A DNA stretch of 53,914 nucleotides from Candidatus Aminicenantota bacterium (GTDB lineage Bacteria > Acidobacteriota > Aminicenantia > Aminicenantales > CALLJL01), in the NCBI GenBank assembly GCA_026416195.1, contig JAOAFQ010000157.1, positions 1-53,914 on the forward strand. The letters run 5' to 3'. Shown piece after piece: positions 50,424 to 53,914 of this stretch (position 1 is its first letter; each line of letters opens with the position of its first letter). The notes beneath the pieces were generated by a model that saw only the letters and a list, made by a program, of their open reading frames with translations, searched no databases and was not told the origin of the DNA. Position numbers and translations under genes: made by a program.

Positions 50424-52121
50424 TTATAAAAGCGAAAAAAGGAAATCTCTGCCAAACTGGCCAATTAAAACCAATTGGCCCGATTTATTCAAATTTTCAA
50501 TCAACTTGGGACAATCTTCAGGTGCCAGTTCTGCACAGTGGAGAATGATTAAATTTATTTCTAGTTCTCGCCAAAAACAAATATTTTCTTCCAACGATTG
50601 GCGATATAGTTTTTCTCTAATTTGTAAATAACTTGGTGAAAAGAAACCACTGTATCCATTGACTAGAAAATGGCCGTGAAACAAAGAGTAATACATACGA
50701 GGAGCTTCCACTCGAGCAATTCCTGATCCAGGTTCAGGTAGAGGTAACTCTAGAATAACTTTTTTTTCTGGCCATCGTTTTAACTCTTGATAGACCTGAG
50801 GCATATCTTCTGGCCCATTAATTCGGCGCAAAGGCATAGGGATTGATAAGTATTCAAGAATGATCAGCCCTAAAATGACCATTACCAAAAAGGATTTCAA
50901 GGATGTCTTTCTTATTAGAAACAGAAGCTTATCCAGACCAAAAGCTGATAAAACAGCTAGCGCTAACATTGTATAAATGTGGAAGCGGCTAACAGCTCTA
51001 ATGGCTTTATATCCGGGGACGAAATGATACCAGAAATAAAAAGGACCTTTTGTCCCAAAAGAGAATAGAACCCCAAGAATCAAAATCAGAAAATAAAAAA
51101 TTACCAATTTAAAAGAAAGATTTTCCTCATTATTCCGCCAATTTCTGCCTAATCCCCTGTATTTTTGATTGAATTGGGAAGAAATAAGAATAGAGACAGT
51201 TGAAATTAGGCAAAACATAGCTAACCCAAAAACCAAAAATCCAGGAAAAAGTTCACCTTCGGGATGACGAAACCGAGTTGACCACTCTCCATAAAGGCGG
51301 TTAATTCTGGGAGTAGCCAAATAATTAACGAGCACCGCTTGAGCCCCAATTGTTCGTTCAAAGCCAGCTTTCGCTTGTTGACCTGCATAAGCCATAAAAA
51401 CAGGTCCTAAAATCAAAATAAAGCAGAAAATAAAAAAAAGGAAATGAACCCAAAAATCTTTTTGGCGATATCTTTTTTTATCTAAAACTTCAATGATTAT
51501 AAAGATTCCACAAAAAATTATCATAAAAAGGGCGTAATAAAGATTGGCCAGAGATTGAACAATATAAGTCAGGACAAAACTAAGCCAATCTAGAAAGCGG
51601 CCAGACTGAAAATAACGATGAAGGAAAAGAAAGCTTAAAGGCAAACCGGCAGCACTTATTACCTGAACTTGAAAAGTGTGGGCTATCATAAAGGGAGAAA
51701 AAGCGAAAATAAGGCCAGCCATCAAAGCTGGCCATAATTGCCGAGTAAGGTAATGAGCAAGAAAGAACATTCCTAAAGCCGAGGTTAGAAAAGCTATTAA
51801 AAGAATCAGGTTATGGGCCAGAATAGGATTTTTAGTAATTTTAATGATGGGCAAAGCTAATATGGCTTGAGGAATTAAAATTTCAGAATAAAGAAGAGGT
51901 CTTTCTTCTGGATAAAAAATATTAGCGGAAAAAAAGGTTTTAAATTTAAAGCCAGCAATTTTATCAGCCACAGTCGATAGAATCCAAGTGTTAAGCAGAG
52001 AATCGCCAAAATCGCGAACATAATTATTGGCTCGGAAGGTAAGAGGATAAGTCATGAAAACGGTCAAAATTAGGTAAAATAATATGGCTAATAAAAATTG
52101 AAAATTTCTTTTTTTAATCAT
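50424..52121 (-). CDS. Polytopic membrane protein, GT-C glycosyltransferase-like
   Basis: The protein of about 565 residues has some ten to twelve membrane helices. An acidic pair in the first loop (ANNYVRDFGDSLLNTWILST, with Asp residues) is in the position of the catalytic Asp of GT-C glycosyltransferases such as PMT/ArnT-like enzymes, and a soluble C-terminal domain follows (about 440-566, from RINGPEDMPQVYQELKRWPE). It would transfer a sugar from a lipid-linked donor on the outer face of the membrane. The acceptor is unknown. I start at ATG 52119-52121, directly behind an in-frame TTG. Its stop lies 37 nt before the start I prefer for the radical SAM gene. Confidence 0.7.
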   Translation of the reverse strand: MIKKRNFQFLLAILFYLILTVFMTYPLTFRANNYVRDFGDSLLNTWILSTVADKIAGFKFKTFFSANIFYPEERPLLYSEILIPQAILALPIIKITKNPILAHNLILLIAFLTSALGMFFLAHYLTRQLWPALMAGLIFAFSPFMIAHTFQVQVISAAGLPLSFLFLHRYFQSGRFLDWLSFVLTYIVQSLANLYYALFMIIFCGIFIIIEVLDKKRYRQKDFWVHFLFFIFCFILILGPVFMAYAGQQAKAGFERTIGAQAVLVNYLATPRINRLYGEWSTRFRHPEGELFPGFLVFGLAMFCLISTVSILISSQFNQKYRGLGRNWRNNEENLSFKLVIFYFLILILGVLFSFGTKGPFYFWYHFVPGYKAIRAVSRFHIYTMLALAVLSAFGLDKLLFLIRKTSLKSFLVMVILGLIILEYLSIPMPLRRINGPEDMPQVYQELKRWPEKKVILELPLPEPGSGIARVEAPRMYYSLFHGHFLVNGYSGFFSPSYLQIREKLYRQSLEENICFWRELEINLIILHCAELAPEDCPKLIENLNKSGQLVLIGQFGRDFLFSLL

Positions 52122-52218
52122 CAATTATTTTTAAAAAGGCAATTAAAAATTAGTTTTATCAATTAGCTTTATCTAATCTTTTTAATTGTAGCTAGAGTCC
52201 AATCTAATTAATCTAATT

Positions 52219-53914
52219 TCATTTGAAAAATAAATTTTTCTTTTTCAGACCGCCTTTGACCGACGAATAGATAACTTCAGCTTCAGCTTCGGCTTCAACC
52301 AGCAATCGAAAGTTTACTCGGCCAAAACCAGGTATGCCATTTTCTACCTGAAATCGATTTTGTCTAATTTTTATAGGTTTGGTTTCACCTCGGAATTCAT
52401 CAATCAAGTAACCAGCCGCCACAAGATTAATCTTTTTCCCTTCAAGACGAATCTCATCTGGTCGATGTAATTTATGCTGAATGGCCACAGCTGAGATTGT
52501 TGGGGTTACTCGGCTATTGACTATTGAAAGATCAAGTTGATAAAGATTCGCCTTAATCTTTTTGATCTCAGCTTTTTCTATTTCCAACCTTGGTAGCTGA
52601 TCAGCATGATAAAAACAAAAGGCAGCGTTTCGATGACAAGTTTCCGCCAATTGGAACATAGGTGGAACACGGCGGCCAAATTTCTTGACTCCACCGATTT
52701 CAATTTCACCATAAAGAGGATGGCGATAGGGTTTCCAAGGACTGAAATGTTCGCCTAAAAGAACAAGATCATGATACTCAATTTCTTCGAGGCGACCTAT
52801 TTGCCCCATTATAGCTCTAAAATCAGGAGTTTCTTCTCTTTCCCGCAGCTGCCGTTGCCTTTGGGCTTCGATTGGATCAAGATCAAGCTCATTGGAAAAA
52901 GTAAAAGCTCCTAATACATTGTAAATAAAATCAAGTGTCCCCCCATAAACTGTATACATGTCTTTATAAACAACGATATAGCGATAGCCAGGAAGGATTT
53001 TTTCACCGTTTTTGCCGACATAATCATAAACTTGGCGGTCAGCAGGCAGATATTCACCCATATTTCTGGCGCCTGGGCCACGGAGAATCATTCCGCCATA
53101 ATTGTGAAAACTTTGAGCCCCTGCAATATTTGGATGAGCTAACAGAAAATCACGAATAGCCGCCGTTTCTGGAAAACAGAAAGGAAAATCGCCAGCTCCT
53201 CTTTGAACATATTCAGGTTGCCAGTTAAAGCCAAAATTGCGATTAAGGTCATAACCTCCTGGACCATCTTCATTGATCAAGCCATCGCCATCATTATCAA
53301 TTCCTTCTTCTCCAAGCAACAGATAATCTCCTTTTTCCCCAGGCTTTATCGGAATCAATATTCTTGGATCATCTGGATGGAGTTTATGTGTTCCCTTTCC
53401 AAGGGCAACTTTCTTTCTCATTAAGGTAATTGATCCATCTCTATCAAGATCTTCTGGGCTGTCCTCATCAGCTAATCCATCCCGGTCTTCATCATAGGGC
53501 TTGAGACCTGAGCGGGGAGAATTGGGATTAGTCGCCTCATTTATAAAAATCTCGCGGCCATCAGGATTTACTGTGGGCACAAGATAAAAGGCTTTTTCAT
53601 CGAGCAGACGGGTCGCTAGTTCATTACGGCCATAATTGGTCAAAAGCCACCAAAGAGCATAAAGAACAACTTCAGTTCCCTGAATTTCGTTGCCATGAAT
53701 ATTGCCATCAATATAATAACCAGGCTTATGTTCGGCTGGCCCAGTTTTCGGATTATTTAAAATTATTCCCCAAATATCTCTTCCTTGATAGGATTGACCA
53801 ATGGACTTGAGGGTCATAAATTGAGGATAGGTTTGATGAAGTGTTCGAAGGGCTTGAGTGAGTTCAGCATAATTATAAAAATGGTCAAAAGTAAGTTGGA
53901 GACCAGTCTTAGAC
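52219..53914 (-). CDS. M14-family zinc carboxypeptidase, 5' end cut by the window edge
   Basis: The frame stays open past the first in-frame ATG (53817) to the right edge, and the added residues (DHFYNYAELTQALRTLHQTY) continue M14 homology, so the true start is outside. Zinc ligands are His and Glu in DGNIHGNEIQG and His in AGAQSFHNYGG; PTVNPDGR and YDLNRNFGFNW give the substrate-binding Arg/Asn; the catalytic Glu is in FTFSNELDLD. Between the zinc motifs lies an acidic insert with DEDRDGLADED, DLDRDGS and DNDGDGLINEDG, EF-hand-like calcium loops typical of secreted M14 enzymes. After the catalytic domain comes a beta-rich C-terminal domain (about the last 130 residues). Confidence 0.9.
   Translation of the reverse strand, partial: SKTGLQLTFDHFYNYAELTQALRTLHQTYPQFMTLKSIGQSYQGRDIWGIILNNPKTGPAEHKPGYYIDGNIHGNEIQGTEVVLYALWWLLTNYGRNELATRLLDEKAFYLVPTVNPDGREIFINEATNPNSPRSGLKPYDEDRDGLADEDSPEDLDRDGSITLMRKKVALGKGTHKLHPDDPRILIPIKPGEKGDYLLLGEEGIDNDGDGLINEDGPGGYDLNRNFGFNWQPEYVQRGAGDFPFCFPETAAIRDFLLAHPNIAGAQSFHNYGGMILRGPGARNMGEYLPADRQVYDYVGKNGEKILPGYRYIVVYKDMYTVYGGTLDFIYNVLGAFTFSNELDLDPIEAQRQRQLREREETPDFRAIMGQIGRLEEIEYHDLVLLGEHFSPWKPYRHPLYGEIEIGGVKKFGRRVPPMFQLAETCHRNAAFCFYHADQLPRLEIEKAEIKKIKANLYQLDLSIVNSRVTPTISAVAIQHKLHRPDEIRLEGKKINLVAAGYLIDEFRGETKPIKIRQNRFQVENGIPGFGRVNFRLLVEAEAEAEVIYSSVKGGLKKKNLFFK

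Noticed and set aside
1-53914. tRNA, rRNA, CRISPR array, transposase or integrase
   Set aside because: I looked through every intergenic gap for T-loop-like GTTC.A.TC strings, regularly spaced repeats and transposase motifs and saw none; a covariance-model scan would be decisive.

Overview
The window reads as chromosomal DNA of an AT-rich (roughly 40 % GC by eye), diderm, heterotrophic bacterium. Diderm markers are a TonB-dependent receptor, an RlpA lipoprotein and several exported hydrolases. A GWxTD-domain protein, carboxypeptidase-regulatory/TPR proteins, sulfatase-TPR fusions and tandem exported amidohydrolases are a combination I associate with Candidatus Aminicenantota (OP8) and relatives. 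That assignment is an inference; no rRNA gene is present to test it. I saw no tRNA, rRNA, CRISPR, insertion sequence, phage or integrase.

Layout. 1-10.7 kb: the edge of an M20 peptidase, a beta-barrel protein, a DUF1614 membrane protein, a DUF362/ferredoxin protein, a Tat-targeted class V aminotransferase, a Tat-tagged PflX-like radical SAM protein and an exported GH63-type glucosidase; then, on the minus strand, a UbiE/MenG methyltransferase, an HPr-kinase-like P-loop protein and phosphosulfolactate synthase. 10.9-19.4 kb: exported amide and peptide hydrolases, namely three tandem amidohydrolases (two with eroded metal sites), a D-aminoacylase, an MFS transporter and a Tat-exported glycosylasparaginase. 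19.5-23.4 kb: RlpA and a LOG-family protein, divergent from a purine pair (PurO-type IMP cyclohydrolase plus stand-alone AICAR transformylase) and a stand-alone LigD-type phosphoesterase.

23.4-31.1 kb is a tightly packed alpha-glucan operon on the minus strand: three different GH57 enzymes, a GAF histidine kinase, a receiver-only response regulator and GalT. Most junctions overlap or touch, and a near-consensus sigma-70 promoter sits so close that the first mRNA should be leaderless. GlgA at 42-43.5 kb complements it. 31-40 kb holds a TPR protein, a GWxTD protein, a TonB receptor behind a near-perfect sigma-54 promoter, the one strong intrinsic terminator, and a sulfatase-superfamily/TPR protein. 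40-54 kb holds an SfsA-DUF123 fusion, an ATP-grasp protein, GlgA, MutT, an RlmI-type methyltransferase, a membrane protein followed by a decayed M1 peptidase remnant, a DUF4097 protein, a beta-CASP nuclease, MscL with a zinc ribbon, a radical SAM protein, a GT-C-like membrane protein and an M14 carboxypeptidase cut by the right edge.

Regulatory reading: several genes without a Shine-Dalgarno have a -10 box 6-9 nt before the start codon (2888, 4459, 18231, 20980, 31107, 43536), which suggests that leaderless mRNAs are used routinely. The sigma-54 promoter at 34482-34498, whose transcript would begin just before an orphan perfect Shine-Dalgarno, is the most distinctive regulatory element seen.
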